64,000 bases of DNA. Origin: Candidatus Barnesiella excrementigallinarum (GTDB lineage Bacteria > Bacteroidota > Bacteroidia > Bacteroidales > Barnesiellaceae). Under the pieces are notes generated by a model, which was not told the DNA's origin, did not search any database, and saw only the letters and a list, made by a program, of their open reading frames with translations. The DNA lies in assembly GCA_019114445.1 (NCBI GenBank), contig DXFL01000014.1, forward strand, positions 62,001-126,000, written 5' to 3'. Position numbers and translations under genes: made by a program. Shown piece after piece: positions 54,035 through 62,616 of this stretch (position 1 is the stretch's first letter; the number at the start of each line of letters is the position of its first letter).

Positions 54035-54213
54035 GAGAAAATCGTTTGTATCGCTATTAACTTAATTATTTTTATGACAAAAAGTAGTGAATCTTTTCTT
54101 TTTTATCCAATGTTTATGTTTTGTGGGGGGGCGTGAGACGGTGAGAATGGAAGGTCGCGCTCTCCTGAAAGGAAAAACAATTTAACATTTATAACTTAAA
54201 TAATCTATCACGC

Positions 54214-54245
54214 CTTGATTGATATGGTATAATGATTTACTTTTG
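54214..54245 (+). promoter_or_regulatory. Promoter of the coiled-coil membrane protein gene
   Basis: CTTG (54214-54217; one mismatch to TTTG), 20 bases, then TACTTTTG (54238-54245). The leader is very short, about 15-20 bases. Confidence 0.65.
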
Positions 54246-54264
54246 CAAAAAAATAAGCTTCTGA

Positions 54265-55164
54265 ATGATTATGAAAAGAAGTAATTGGGTAGGAATTATT
54301 ATCGTTGTGTTGTCCGTCGCTTTGGTGGGAACGGGTATTTTTATTTATATGCAGCAGCGCGAAATGTCCGATTTCAAAGAGCAGGTCGAGATAGACAAGC
54401 AGCGCAGCGAACTTGAAAAGGAATATAGCGATTTGGCGGCTCAATACGACCAGTTCGAGGGGCAAAAGATGATGTTCAACAACGACTCGTTGATCGAGAA
54501 ACTCGATGCCGAGAAGGTGAAGGTACAACGCCTGTTGGAAGAGTTGCGCACGGTCAAAAATACCAGCTCGGCTCGTATCGAGGAGTTGAAGAAAGAGTTG
54601 GCCACCTTGCGGGGTATTATGAGGCATTATGTCATGCAGATCGATTCGCTCAACGTGGCTAACAAACAGTTACGAGAAGAAAATGCCCAAGTGACCCGTC
54701 GCTACAAGGAGGTGGCCGAGACGGCAAGCCAGTTGAAGCAGGAGCGCGAGGAGCTGACCGAAAAGGTTACATTGGCTTCGAAACTCGATGCTGTGGGTAT
54801 TGTGGTTACTCCTATCGATTCGCGGGGGAAAATTGCAAAAAAAATTAAAAAGACCGACAAGATAAAGATCTCTTTTTCGATTGCCAAAAATGTAACGGCC
54901 GAGGTGGGCGAGAAGTATATTTATGCCCGCATTGTAAAACCCGATGGCGATGTGTTGGTAAAGGATCGCGCCGATGTGTTCCCGTTTGAGGACAGGGAAA
55001 TTAATTTTTCGTGTCGGAAACTCATCGAGTTTACCGGTGAGGAACTTAACGATGTAACTATGTATTGGGCGGTGGAAGAATTTCTGTATCCGGGCGATTA
55101 TCGGGTAGATATTTTTGCCGATAACTACATGATTGGCAGCCGGTCGTTTACGCTTAAACAGTAG
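54265..55164 (+). CDS. Coiled-coil inner-membrane protein of unknown function
   Basis: I do not recognise a named family. The 299-residue protein has one membrane helix (about 8-28), a long coiled coil (about 30-175, rich in Glu, Lys, Gln and Leu) and a C-terminal beta-rich domain (about 176-299; VGIVVTPIDSRGKIAKKIKKTDKI, YWAVEEFLYPGDYRVDIFAD). The order predicts a short cytoplasmic tip and a long periplasmic rod ending in a globular domain. It may start at 54265 or at a second ATG at 54271. It has its own promoter and lies before the exporter operon, which has a separate promoter. Confidence 0.75.
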   Translation: MIMKRSNWVGIIIVVLSVALVGTGIFIYMQQREMSDFKEQVEIDKQRSELEKEYSDLAAQYDQFEGQKMMFNNDSLIEKLDAEKVKVQRLLEELRTVKNTSSARIEELKKELATLRGIMRHYVMQIDSLNVANKQLREENAQVTRRYKEVAETASQLKQEREELTEKVTLASKLDAVGIVVTPIDSRGKIAKKIKKTDKIKISFSIAKNVTAEVGEKYIYARIVKPDGDVLVKDRADVFPFEDREINFSCRKLIEFTGEELNDVTMYWAVEEFLYPGDYRVDIFADNYMIGSRSFTLKQ

Positions 55165-55266
55165 CCACCCCTTTACTTTTCGATTCGAACTCTCGTGGCG
55201 CTGGCTTCATGCAGGGGAGCGAAATATTTAAAAAACAGTAAAAAGCAAAAACAAAATCTCTAAATA

Positions 55267-55297
55267 TTTGTTTAATGCTAAACTCGGTGTATTTTTG
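55267..55297 (+). promoter_or_regulatory. Consensus promoter of the TolC/HlyD/ABC-2 operon
   Basis: TTTG (55267-55270), exactly 19 bases, then TATTTTTG (55290-55297). The leader before the start codon at 55407 is about 100 bases. Confidence 0.8.
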
Positions 55298-55304
55298 CGG
55301 AGTG

Positions 55305-55326
55305 ATGCCGAGGGCATTATTTTTTT
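55305..55326 (+). promoter_or_regulatory. Short leader hairpin with T-run, possible attenuator
   Basis: A 5-bp stem (atgcc/ggcat) with a 3-base loop is followed by a stretch with seven T, at the very start of the exporter transcript. The stem is short, so termination may be weak or conditional. Confidence 0.35.
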
Positions 55327-55406
55327 AAGACATAAAATTGTTTATGCAACTATAAGCAAGGCAAGTATTAATCATATAAACGAGTATTGATTTTATAAAG
55401 AAGTAT

Positions 55407-56861
55407 ATGAAAATTCATCGAAGCATATTGGTGAGGCGACTTTTGACGATAGCGTTCTTATTTGTGTTTTTGGCCGGTTCGGCCCAACAACCGGTGTCGC
55501 TCGATTCCTGCCGTCGCATGGCATTGAAGAATAACAAGCAATTGCGCATAGCCGAGGAGAAAGTCAAAGGGGCGGGCTATACCAAAAAATCGGCAAGAGG
55601 TGCCTATTTCCCGGGTATAGACTTTACGGGGACTTATATGTATAACCAAAAATCCATATCTCTTTTGGAGGAAGACCAGTATTTGCCTACCAAAAGTTTC
55701 GATTTGGCCACCCAACAATATCAATACAATGTCGTAAAAAATCCCGTTACGGGAGAGCCTATATTGAACAATGGGCAACCTATCCCAGAGACCGTTGCGC
55801 TTATCCCTAAGGAGGCGTTCGAGTTTGACGTGCATAATGTTTATGCCGGGTTGGTAACTTTGACACAACCCATTTTCATGGGCGGTAAGATAAAGGCTTT
55901 GAACGATATGGCAAGTTATGCCGAGAAGTTGGCTGTTTCGCAACGAAATACGGCCGAAAAAGAGATCGTTTATCAAACCGACGAGGCTTATTGGCAGGTC
56001 GTTTCGCTGGTTCATAAGAAACGGTTGGCCGAGAGCTATACGGCACTGCTCGACACGCTCAATCGCCATGTGCAGGAGATGATTGCCGAGGGGGTTGCCA
56101 CCCAGTCCGACGGGCTTACGGTAGCCGTGCGTTTGAATGCCGCCCAAATAACGTTGGCTAAGGTCGATAACGGTTTGGCCCTTTCGCGTATGGCTTTGGC
56201 ACAAATTTGCGGTTTGCCGGTAAACGAGGTTTTCACACTCGAAGACGAGTCGCTGGAACGGGTAGAACCACAGGAACTTCCGTTGTCCTATGATATGGAA
56301 GATGTGTATAAGAATCGTAACGAGGTTCTCAGCCTCAGCTATGCAACTAAAATTTACGAGAAGAAAAAGAATTTGGCCCTCTCCGATATGTTGCCCAAAC
56401 TGGCGTTGGTAGGGACCTACTCGATTTCCAATCCCAATGTGTTCAACGGTTTTAAGAACGAATTCAATGGTATGTTCAGTGTAGGAGTAATGCTCAATAT
56501 CCCGATTTTGCACTGGGGACAAAACTATAATAAGATGCGGGCGGCCAAAAGCGAAGCCGTCGTAGCCAAATTGGAATTGGCCGATGCAAAAGAGAAAATC
56601 GAGTTGCAGGTGAACCAAGCCGCTTTTAAGGCTTCGGAGGCTTACCGTACATATAAAATGGCGGTGAAGAATCTCGAAAAAGCCGATGAGAATTTGCGCA
56701 ATGCACAACTTGGCTTCCAAGAGGGCGTACTTACGACAACCAATGTACTCGAAGCCCAAACGGCATGGCTCGAAGCCCAATCGGAGAAGATCGATGCCGA
56801 AATCGATACTCGTTTGTGCGAAGTTTATTTAGCCAAAGCTTTGGGTACGATGAAATATTGA
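55407..56861 (+). CDS. TolC family outer-membrane efflux protein
   Basis: This 484-residue protein has a signal peptide (about 1-26) followed by the twofold TolC helical-barrel pattern (VSLDSCRRMALKNNKQLRIAEEKVKGA and, in the second half, LALSDMLPKLALVGTYSI, LNIPILHWGQNYNK). It should form the outer-membrane channel of a tripartite exporter together with the adaptor and permease genes downstream. The next gene starts 38 bases after its stop. Confidence 0.93.
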   Translation: MKIHRSILVRRLLTIAFLFVFLAGSAQQPVSLDSCRRMALKNNKQLRIAEEKVKGAGYTKKSARGAYFPGIDFTGTYMYNQKSISLLEEDQYLPTKSFDLATQQYQYNVVKNPVTGEPILNNGQPIPETVALIPKEAFEFDVHNVYAGLVTLTQPIFMGGKIKALNDMASYAEKLAVSQRNTAEKEIVYQTDEAYWQVVSLVHKKRLAESYTALLDTLNRHVQEMIAEGVATQSDGLTVAVRLNAAQITLAKVDNGLALSRMALAQICGLPVNEVFTLEDESLERVEPQELPLSYDMEDVYKNRNEVLSLSYATKIYEKKKNLALSDMLPKLALVGTYSISNPNVFNGFKNEFNGMFSVGVMLNIPILHWGQNYNKMRAAKSEAVVAKLELADAKEKIELQVNQAAFKASEAYRTYKMAVKNLEKADENLRNAQLGFQEGVLTTTNVLEAQTAWLEAQSEKIDAEIDTRLCEVYLAKALGTMKY

Positions 56862-56899
56862 AAGAAAGAAAATAAAAAATAGCAAAACCAAGATTTACA

Positions 56900-57898
56900 A
56901 TGGAAAATCTAAGAGAAAAGAAAGAACGCAGTTTGGTCGTTGGCCTCATTGCTTTGATTGTCATTATAGTTGTTTTGGCCTTGATAGGATTGTTCTTGCT
57001 TAAACCCGAACCACAGATTATCCAGGGACAGGCCGAGGCTACTCAGGTGAGAGTCTCGGGGAAATTGCCCGGCAGGGTTGTCGAGTTTATGGTAGAAGAG
57101 GGACAGCACGTCCGGGCTGGCGACACGCTTGTGCACATACACTCTTCGCTGGTCGAGGCGAAACTTTCCCAAGCCGAGGCTATGGAGTCTGTGGCAAAAG
57201 CCCAGAACAAGAAAGTCGACAGCGGTACCCGTATCGAGTTGTTGAATTCGGCATACGATATGTGGCAACAGGCCCAAGCCGGACTTACAATAGCCAAGAA
57301 AACGTACGAACGTATGCAATCGCTCTATGAAAAAGGTGTTGTCTCGGAACAGAAACGCGATGAGGCCGAAGCCGCTTATAAGGCAATGATGGCTACCGAA
57401 AGCGCTGCCCGCTCGCAATACGAAATGGCAAAAGCCGGAGCGCAAGCCGAGGATAAAGCGGCGGCAGCGGCTATGGTTGCCGCTGCGCGTGGCAGTGTGG
57501 CCGAGGTGGAGTCTATCTTGGACGACTCTTACCTGACGGCTCCTACCGATGGCGAAATATCCGATATTTTCCCCCATGTGGGAGAGCTTGTAAGTTTGGG
57601 TGCCCCTATTATGAATGTGTTGAAACTCGACGATATGTGGGTGTCGTTCAACGTGCGTGAAGACCTGCTGGAAGATTTAACGATGGACGCCGAGGTGAAG
57701 GCTGTTATTCCTGCATTGGGGGACAAAGAGGTTACCTTGAAAGTATTCTATATCCGCGATATGGGATCTTATGCCGTATGGCGTGCAACGAAAGTGACCG
57801 GGCAGTACGATGCCAAAACTTTCGAAGTAAAGGCGCGTCCCGTAGAGCCTATCGAAAATTTGCGACCGGGTATGTCGGTGCTGTTGAAGCGTGATTAA
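56900..57898 (+). CDS. HlyD/MFP family periplasmic adaptor protein
   Basis: This 332-residue protein has one N-terminal membrane helix (about 13-33), a biotinyl/lipoyl-like domain (VRVSGKLPGRVVEFMVEEGQHVRAGDTLVHIHSS), a helical hairpin (~80-200) and a second barrel region (DGEISDIFPHVGELVSLGAPIMNVL). It should link the inner-membrane permeases to the TolC-like channel. It is followed by the first permease gene 39 bases later. Confidence 0.93.
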   Translation: MENLREKKERSLVVGLIALIVIIVVLALIGLFLLKPEPQIIQGQAEATQVRVSGKLPGRVVEFMVEEGQHVRAGDTLVHIHSSLVEAKLSQAEAMESVAKAQNKKVDSGTRIELLNSAYDMWQQAQAGLTIAKKTYERMQSLYEKGVVSEQKRDEAEAAYKAMMATESAARSQYEMAKAGAQAEDKAAAAAMVAAARGSVAEVESILDDSYLTAPTDGEISDIFPHVGELVSLGAPIMNVLKLDDMWVSFNVREDLLEDLTMDAEVKAVIPALGDKEVTLKVFYIRDMGSYAVWRATKVTGQYDAKTFEVKARPVEPIENLRPGMSVLLKRD

Positions 57899-57937
57899 TT
57901 AGGAATCTCTCTTACGTTTAACGACGGGAATTTGTAT

Positions 57938-59119
57938 ATGACAGAACAAAAGGAATATCCAACAGGCCTGTGGGCTACCATCGTTCGGGAATTGAAACTG
58001 CTCGTTTCCCGGCCCATTTATGTACTGTGTATGGTGGTAGCTCCCCTGTTTTGCAGCCTCTTTATGCTCTCTTTGATGCACGAAGGGTTGCCTCACAAGA
58101 TTCCGGTGGCTATTGTCGACCAAGACCACTCTACTTCGTCGCAGGATTTTACGCAACAACTGGGAGCGTTGGAGTCGGTTGATGTGCGGTATAAGTTGAA
58201 TAGTTTTACCGAGGCTCGTGAACTGATGCAATCGGGCGATATTTTCGGGTTTCTCATGATCCCCGAAGATTTCGAAGCAAAGGCTTTGGCGGGCCGCCAG
58301 CCCGAAATATCGTTCTACACCAACAACGCTTACTATATTCCCGCCTCGTTGCTTTATAAAACTTTCAAGACCATGTCGGTATTGGCTTCGGGAGCGGTTG
58401 TGCGGCAGGTGTTGCTGGCTACCGGTGCCGAGGAGTCGCAGATTATGCCCAAGTTGCAGCCTATCGCTACCGATATGCACGCATTGGGAAATCCGTGGAT
58501 CAGCTATTCGGTTTACCTCAACAACTCGTTCCTGCCCGGCTTGTTGCAATTGATGATTTTGCTGGTGACGGTGTTCAGTATCGGTTCCGAGATTAAACGG
58601 GCTACGGCGAGGGAGTGGTTGCGTACGGCCGATGATTCGATTATTTTGGCTGTTACCGGCAAGTTGTTGCCGCAAACCATTATCTTTTTCTCCATGGGGC
58701 TTTTGTATATCGCCATGCTGTATGGATATTTGCATTTCCCCATGCAGGGGAATATTTGGCACATGATTTCGGCCATGTTTCTGTTGGTGGTGGCCACGCA
58801 AAGTTTTGCCGTCATTATCATGAGTATAGCCCCCTCGTTGCGGATTGGGTTGAGTGCCGCCGGTTTGGTGGGTGTCCTGTCGCTTTCCATCGCTGGATTT
58901 TCTTTTCCGGTACCGGCCATGTATTTGCCTTTCCAAGCATTCTCCTATGTATTGCCGGTGCGCCATTATTTTTTGATTTATGTAGATCAGGCCTTGAATG
59001 GCATTCCGCTCTATTATTCGCGAATCCATTATGTCGCCCTCATTCTCTTTGCCGTGGCGTCGACACCGTTGCTGCCCCGGCTTAAAAAAGCACTCATGCG
59101 GCAAGTATATGTGCCGTGA
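57938..59119 (+). CDS. ABC-2 type transporter permease (first)
   Basis: This 393-residue membrane protein has one N-terminal helix, a periplasmic domain (~45-170) and five C-terminal helices (~180-390), the ABC-2 (YhhJ-like) layout. LSIAGFSFPVPAMYLPFQAFSYVLPVRHYFLIY is typical of the family. It probably exports a small molecule, lipid or peptide with the adaptor and TolC proteins. No ATP-binding cassette gene is found in the operon. The ATG at 57938 is preferred over a TTG at 57932. Confidence 0.9.
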   Translation: MTEQKEYPTGLWATIVRELKLLVSRPIYVLCMVVAPLFCSLFMLSLMHEGLPHKIPVAIVDQDHSTSSQDFTQQLGALESVDVRYKLNSFTEARELMQSGDIFGFLMIPEDFEAKALAGRQPEISFYTNNAYYIPASLLYKTFKTMSVLASGAVVRQVLLATGAEESQIMPKLQPIATDMHALGNPWISYSVYLNNSFLPGLLQLMILLVTVFSIGSEIKRATAREWLRTADDSIILAVTGKLLPQTIIFFSMGLLYIAMLYGYLHFPMQGNIWHMISAMFLLVVATQSFAVIIMSIAPSLRIGLSAAGLVGVLSLSIAGFSFPVPAMYLPFQAFSYVLPVRHYFLIYVDQALNGIPLYYSRIHYVALILFAVASTPLLPRLKKALMRQVYVP

Positions 59120-59136
59120 TGTAAATACAGATTGAT

Positions 59137-60357
59137 ATGAAATTGTTGCGTTCCATAAAAATAGGATTGGCCGACATCTACTATATTTGGCGGCGTGAGT
59201 ATCGTGCCGTCTTTCAAGATTTCGGGGTGATTCTCTTCTTTTTTGCCTTGCCGTTTGTTTATCCCATTGTTTATGCGGCGGTATACAATCCCGAGGTGGT
59301 GAGAGAAGTACCTATGGTGGTAGTCGACAATGCACGTACTCCGTTGAGCCGTGAATTGGTTCGGGAGATGGATGCCACTCCGCATACCCATGTTGTCTCT
59401 TATTGTGCCAATATGGACGAGGCCAAGCGTATGATGCACGAGAAAAATTGCTATGGGATTTTGTTTATTCCGGGCGATTTCAGTCAAAAGATCGAGCGGG
59501 GGGAACAGAGCGTCGTTTCGTTCTATTCCGACATGAGTATCCTCCTTAATTATAAAGGTTTTCTTATTGCTTTGACCGATGTGACCATGAACTTGGGGGG
59601 TAAATTACAGACCCAGTCTTTGGGCGGAGCCACGCAAGAACAAATCAATGTGGCCACACACCCCATTCCCTATGTGTCTGTTAATTTGTATAATCCCGAA
59701 TCGGGGTTGGCCTCGTTCTTGTTGCCGGCTATTTTGATTCTTATTTTGCAGCAAAGTCTCATTTTGGGTATTGGTATGTTGGCCGGAGGTATTTATGAAC
59801 ACCGTCGGTTACACCTCTTTTATAGTGGCCGCGAGCATATGCACAACAATGTGTTGCATTTGGTCATAGGCAAGTCGCTCTGTTATTTTAGCCTGTATGT
59901 GTTGTGTACGGCTTATATCCTGCATTTCATACCCTGGCTTTTCAAATTCCCCCAGATAGGTAGTCAGGTAGAGATTTATTCGTTTGCCGTACCATTTTTG
60001 TTGGCCTCGATATTTTTTGGCATGACCCTCTCGGTTTTTGTGCGGGAGCGCGAAAGTTCGTTCCTGTTGTTTGTCTTTACGTCGGTTATTTTCTTGTTCA
60101 TTTCGGGGATTACTTGGCCTCGTTATGCCATGCCCGAATATTGGCAATGGCTGGGCGCAATTATTCCGTCGACTTGGGGAATCGAGGGGTTTGTGCGCAT
60201 GAACACGGCAGGAGCCGGTATTTACGACGTGCGCCATGCCTACACGATGCTGTGGATTCTCACGGGTGTTTATTTTGTGACCACCTGTTTGGTCTATCGA
60301 TACCAAATTTGGAAAGATAAGAAACGGGGCTTTTCGGGATTGCTCGAATCGGAATAG
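59137..60357 (+). CDS. ABC-2 type transporter permease (second)
   Basis: This 406-residue protein has the same layout as its neighbour: N-terminal helix, periplasmic domain (PMVVVDNARTPLSRELVREMDATP) and five C-terminal helices, with FISGITWPRYAMPEYWQWLGAIIPSTWGIEGF. The two permeases probably form a heterodimer. The gene starts 17 bases after the first permease stop and ends at a strong terminator, which closes the operon without an ATPase gene. Confidence 0.9.
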   Translation: MKLLRSIKIGLADIYYIWRREYRAVFQDFGVILFFFALPFVYPIVYAAVYNPEVVREVPMVVVDNARTPLSRELVREMDATPHTHVVSYCANMDEAKRMMHEKNCYGILFIPGDFSQKIERGEQSVVSFYSDMSILLNYKGFLIALTDVTMNLGGKLQTQSLGGATQEQINVATHPIPYVSVNLYNPESGLASFLLPAILILILQQSLILGIGMLAGGIYEHRRLHLFYSGREHMHNNVLHLVIGKSLCYFSLYVLCTAYILHFIPWLFKFPQIGSQVEIYSFAVPFLLASIFFGMTLSVFVRERESSFLLFVFTSVIFLFISGITWPRYAMPEYWQWLGAIIPSTWGIEGFVRMNTAGAGIYDVRHAYTMLWILTGVYFVTTCLVYRYQIWKDKKRGFSGLLESE

Positions 60358-60386
60358 AATTAGGAAAATGTTCAATCTTATGGGGG

Positions 60387-60427
60387 GAGTTGGCTACTGT
60401 TTAAGTAGTCGGCTCCTTTGCTTTTTG
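60387..60427 (+). terminator. Rho-independent terminator of the exporter operon
   Basis: A 12-bp stem with three G-U pairs (60387-60398 with 60404-60415) is followed by ctttgcttttt. Confidence 0.8.
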
Positions 60428-60446
60428 TAAAAACCGAGGCGTTTAA

Positions 60447-60477
60447 TTCGTTTTTTAAGATTTTATGATTATCTTTA
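60447..60477 (+). promoter_or_regulatory. Probable promoter of the endonuclease I genes
   Basis: TATCTTTA (60470-60477) has one mismatch to the -7 box, and TTCG (60447-60450) lies 19 bases upstream as a weak -33 box. Confidence 0.45.
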
Positions 60478-60516
60478 CCTCCCTTTTTCAAAAAAATATA
60501 ACCTAAATAAAAGATC

Positions 60517-62571
60517 ATGAATATAATTTCAAGAAATCGTTTTTGGCTGGGGCTCCTTACCTGCCTTTTTTCGCTCTCTTTATGGGCCGAGATTCCTGCC
60601 GGATATTATGATGCGGCGGTTGGCAAAAGAGGTGAAGAATTGCAAAAAAGTTTGTCTTCCATTATAGGTAATGCAAGAGATGTAGGTTATGATGGATTGT
60701 GGGACCTTTATGAAACGACCGACCGCCGAGCCGACGGCAAGGTGTGGGATATGTATTCTAATGCTACGAATTTTACTTTTGGAAACGACCAATGTGGTAC
60801 GTATAAGAGTGAAGGCGATTGTTACAACCGGGAGCACTCGGTTCCTAAAAGCTGGTTTAGCGAACGTTCGCCCATGAAGTCCGATGCATGGCACGTCTAT
60901 CCTACCGATGGTAAGATAAATGGTATGCGCAGCAACAATCCTTTTGGCGAAGTCGGTTCAAATGCTTCGAGTTCGAAAAACGGTTTCTCCAAATGGGGCT
61001 CTTGCGTGACACCCGGTTATAGCGGTACGGTGTTCGAGCCCAATGACGAGTACAAAGGCGACTTTGCCCGTACCTATTTCTATTTTGCCACACGCTACCA
61101 AAGTCAAATCAATAACTGGGGGGGTATTTTCATTTCGTCGTATCCCCATATCGTACAGTGGCAACTCGATATGTTGCTCCGTTGGCACGAAATGGATCCT
61201 GTGAGCCAAAAGGAATTGGATAGAAACGATGCCGTTTATGAGTCGAAGCAGGGGAATAGAAACCCGTTTATCGATTATCCCGAATTGGTCGACTTGATTT
61301 TTGGCGATAGTCGCAATGTCCCCTTTATGCCCGGAGGAGCCGATGTTCCTTATATGGAGAGCCCTAAAAGCGGTTCGACAATCGATATAGGTGTGGCTTC
61401 GGTAAACGTTTCGGATCCGATATCTATGCAAATACAGATAAAAGGTCGGAATATGGAAAGTGCTGTTTCGCTCGAAATAGGCGGGACCGATAGCGAATAT
61501 TTTTCGGTAACTCCCCAAACGCTTACGGCCGATGAGGTAAACAATGGGACGTTGGTGACACTTTCGTATCATTCGACCGTGGTGGCTTCGCACGAAGCTA
61601 CGCTCAATATAAGTGGCGAAGGTTTATCCTCGTCGGTTGTCGTCAATCTTACCGGCAAGGCCATCGATGACTTTATCGCCTTGCCAGCTCGCGACATTTC
61701 GAAAACCTCTTTTGTGGCGGCTTGGACGTCTAAGGCTTCGGCTACCGATTATGAATTGAATGTGTGGTACGACGACTATTCGTCGAGTTCGCCAGAAAAG
61801 GAGATATTGAGTACTGTATTCTCGTCGAAACCCGATACTTGGACTTATGAGGGCTATACAGAAACCGAATCCGGTAAATTGCGCTTGGGGTCGGGTAGTA
61901 AAGACGGTAGCGCTACGTCGCCGGCACTCGATCTTTCGGCAGGTGATGTGTCGATTACGGTAGAAGCATCGCCTTACAGGACTACCGACCAGTCGGTATT
62001 GTATATTTCGGTCGATGGTGTGGAAATAGACCAGATTGCACTCGATGGGACGACCACCAAAACAATCCCCGTGAGAGTGGGAACAGCTTCGTCGGTAATT
62101 ACCTTTATGGCTAAGAGCAGCCATCGGGTATATTTGCATAATGTAGTGGTGAAGAGTGGTGGCGGATTTACTCCGGTTGTCCTCGATGGTTATCCCCGTC
62201 GTGTGGGCAATGTGTATGAATATCTTGTGTCGGGGTTGACGCCGGCCGTTCAGTATCACTATACGGTAACTCCTTACGAAGGGGAAACAGCCCAAACAGT
62301 TTCCAATACGATTTCTGTTTCTACATGGTCGGCCGGAGTCGATGATTTGGAGAACGACCATATTCTGATATTTACTTCGGATAATGTGCTTCATATCCTC
62401 AACGCGCCGATGAATGCGGTGGCTCAGTGGTATACAATGGATGGCCGTTTATGCGGCTCGCGCACTTTGCATGGCGAGGAGAGTGAATGGGAATTGCCCG
62501 AAGGCATTTATATCGTGAGGGTTATTTCCCGCTCTATGCAGGCTACGGTGCGTGTATATAGCTCTCGTTAA
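60517..62571 (+). CDS. Secreted endonuclease I (EndA/NucM family) with T9SS-type sorting domain
   Basis: This 684-residue protein has a signal peptide (about 1-24) and an endonuclease I domain (~27-270) with the beta-beta-alpha-metal core NREHSVPKSWF (His107), DAWHVYPTDGKINGMRSNNPFG (His126 and Asn residues). Such nucleases cut DNA and RNA outside the cell. The rest has an Ig-like region (about 285-390), a domain near 400-560 with strands that resemble carbohydrate-binding or anchor domains, a fibronectin III-like stretch and a C-terminal T9SS-type sorting domain (VAQWYTMDGRLCGS ... EGIYIVRV). It may serve in nutrient nucleic-acid use or biofilm turnover. Confidence 0.88.
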   Translation: MNIISRNRFWLGLLTCLFSLSLWAEIPAGYYDAAVGKRGEELQKSLSSIIGNARDVGYDGLWDLYETTDRRADGKVWDMYSNATNFTFGNDQCGTYKSEGDCYNREHSVPKSWFSERSPMKSDAWHVYPTDGKINGMRSNNPFGEVGSNASSSKNGFSKWGSCVTPGYSGTVFEPNDEYKGDFARTYFYFATRYQSQINNWGGIFISSYPHIVQWQLDMLLRWHEMDPVSQKELDRNDAVYESKQGNRNPFIDYPELVDLIFGDSRNVPFMPGGADVPYMESPKSGSTIDIGVASVNVSDPISMQIQIKGRNMESAVSLEIGGTDSEYFSVTPQTLTADEVNNGTLVTLSYHSTVVASHEATLNISGEGLSSSVVVNLTGKAIDDFIALPARDISKTSFVAAWTSKASATDYELNVWYDDYSSSSPEKEILSTVFSSKPDTWTYEGYTETESGKLRLGSGSKDGSATSPALDLSAGDVSITVEASPYRTTDQSVLYISVDGVEIDQIALDGTTTKTIPVRVGTASSVITFMAKSSHRVYLHNVVVKSGGGFTPVVLDGYPRRVGNVYEYLVSGLTPAVQYHYTVTPYEGETAQTVSNTISVSTWSAGVDDLENDHILIFTSDNVLHILNAPMNAVAQWYTMDGRLCGSRTLHGEESEWELPEGIYIVRVISRSMQATVRVYSSR

Positions 62572-62616
62572 TGCAAGTGGAAATATTGAAGTATAATTGC
62601 TATTTATTCTAATACT

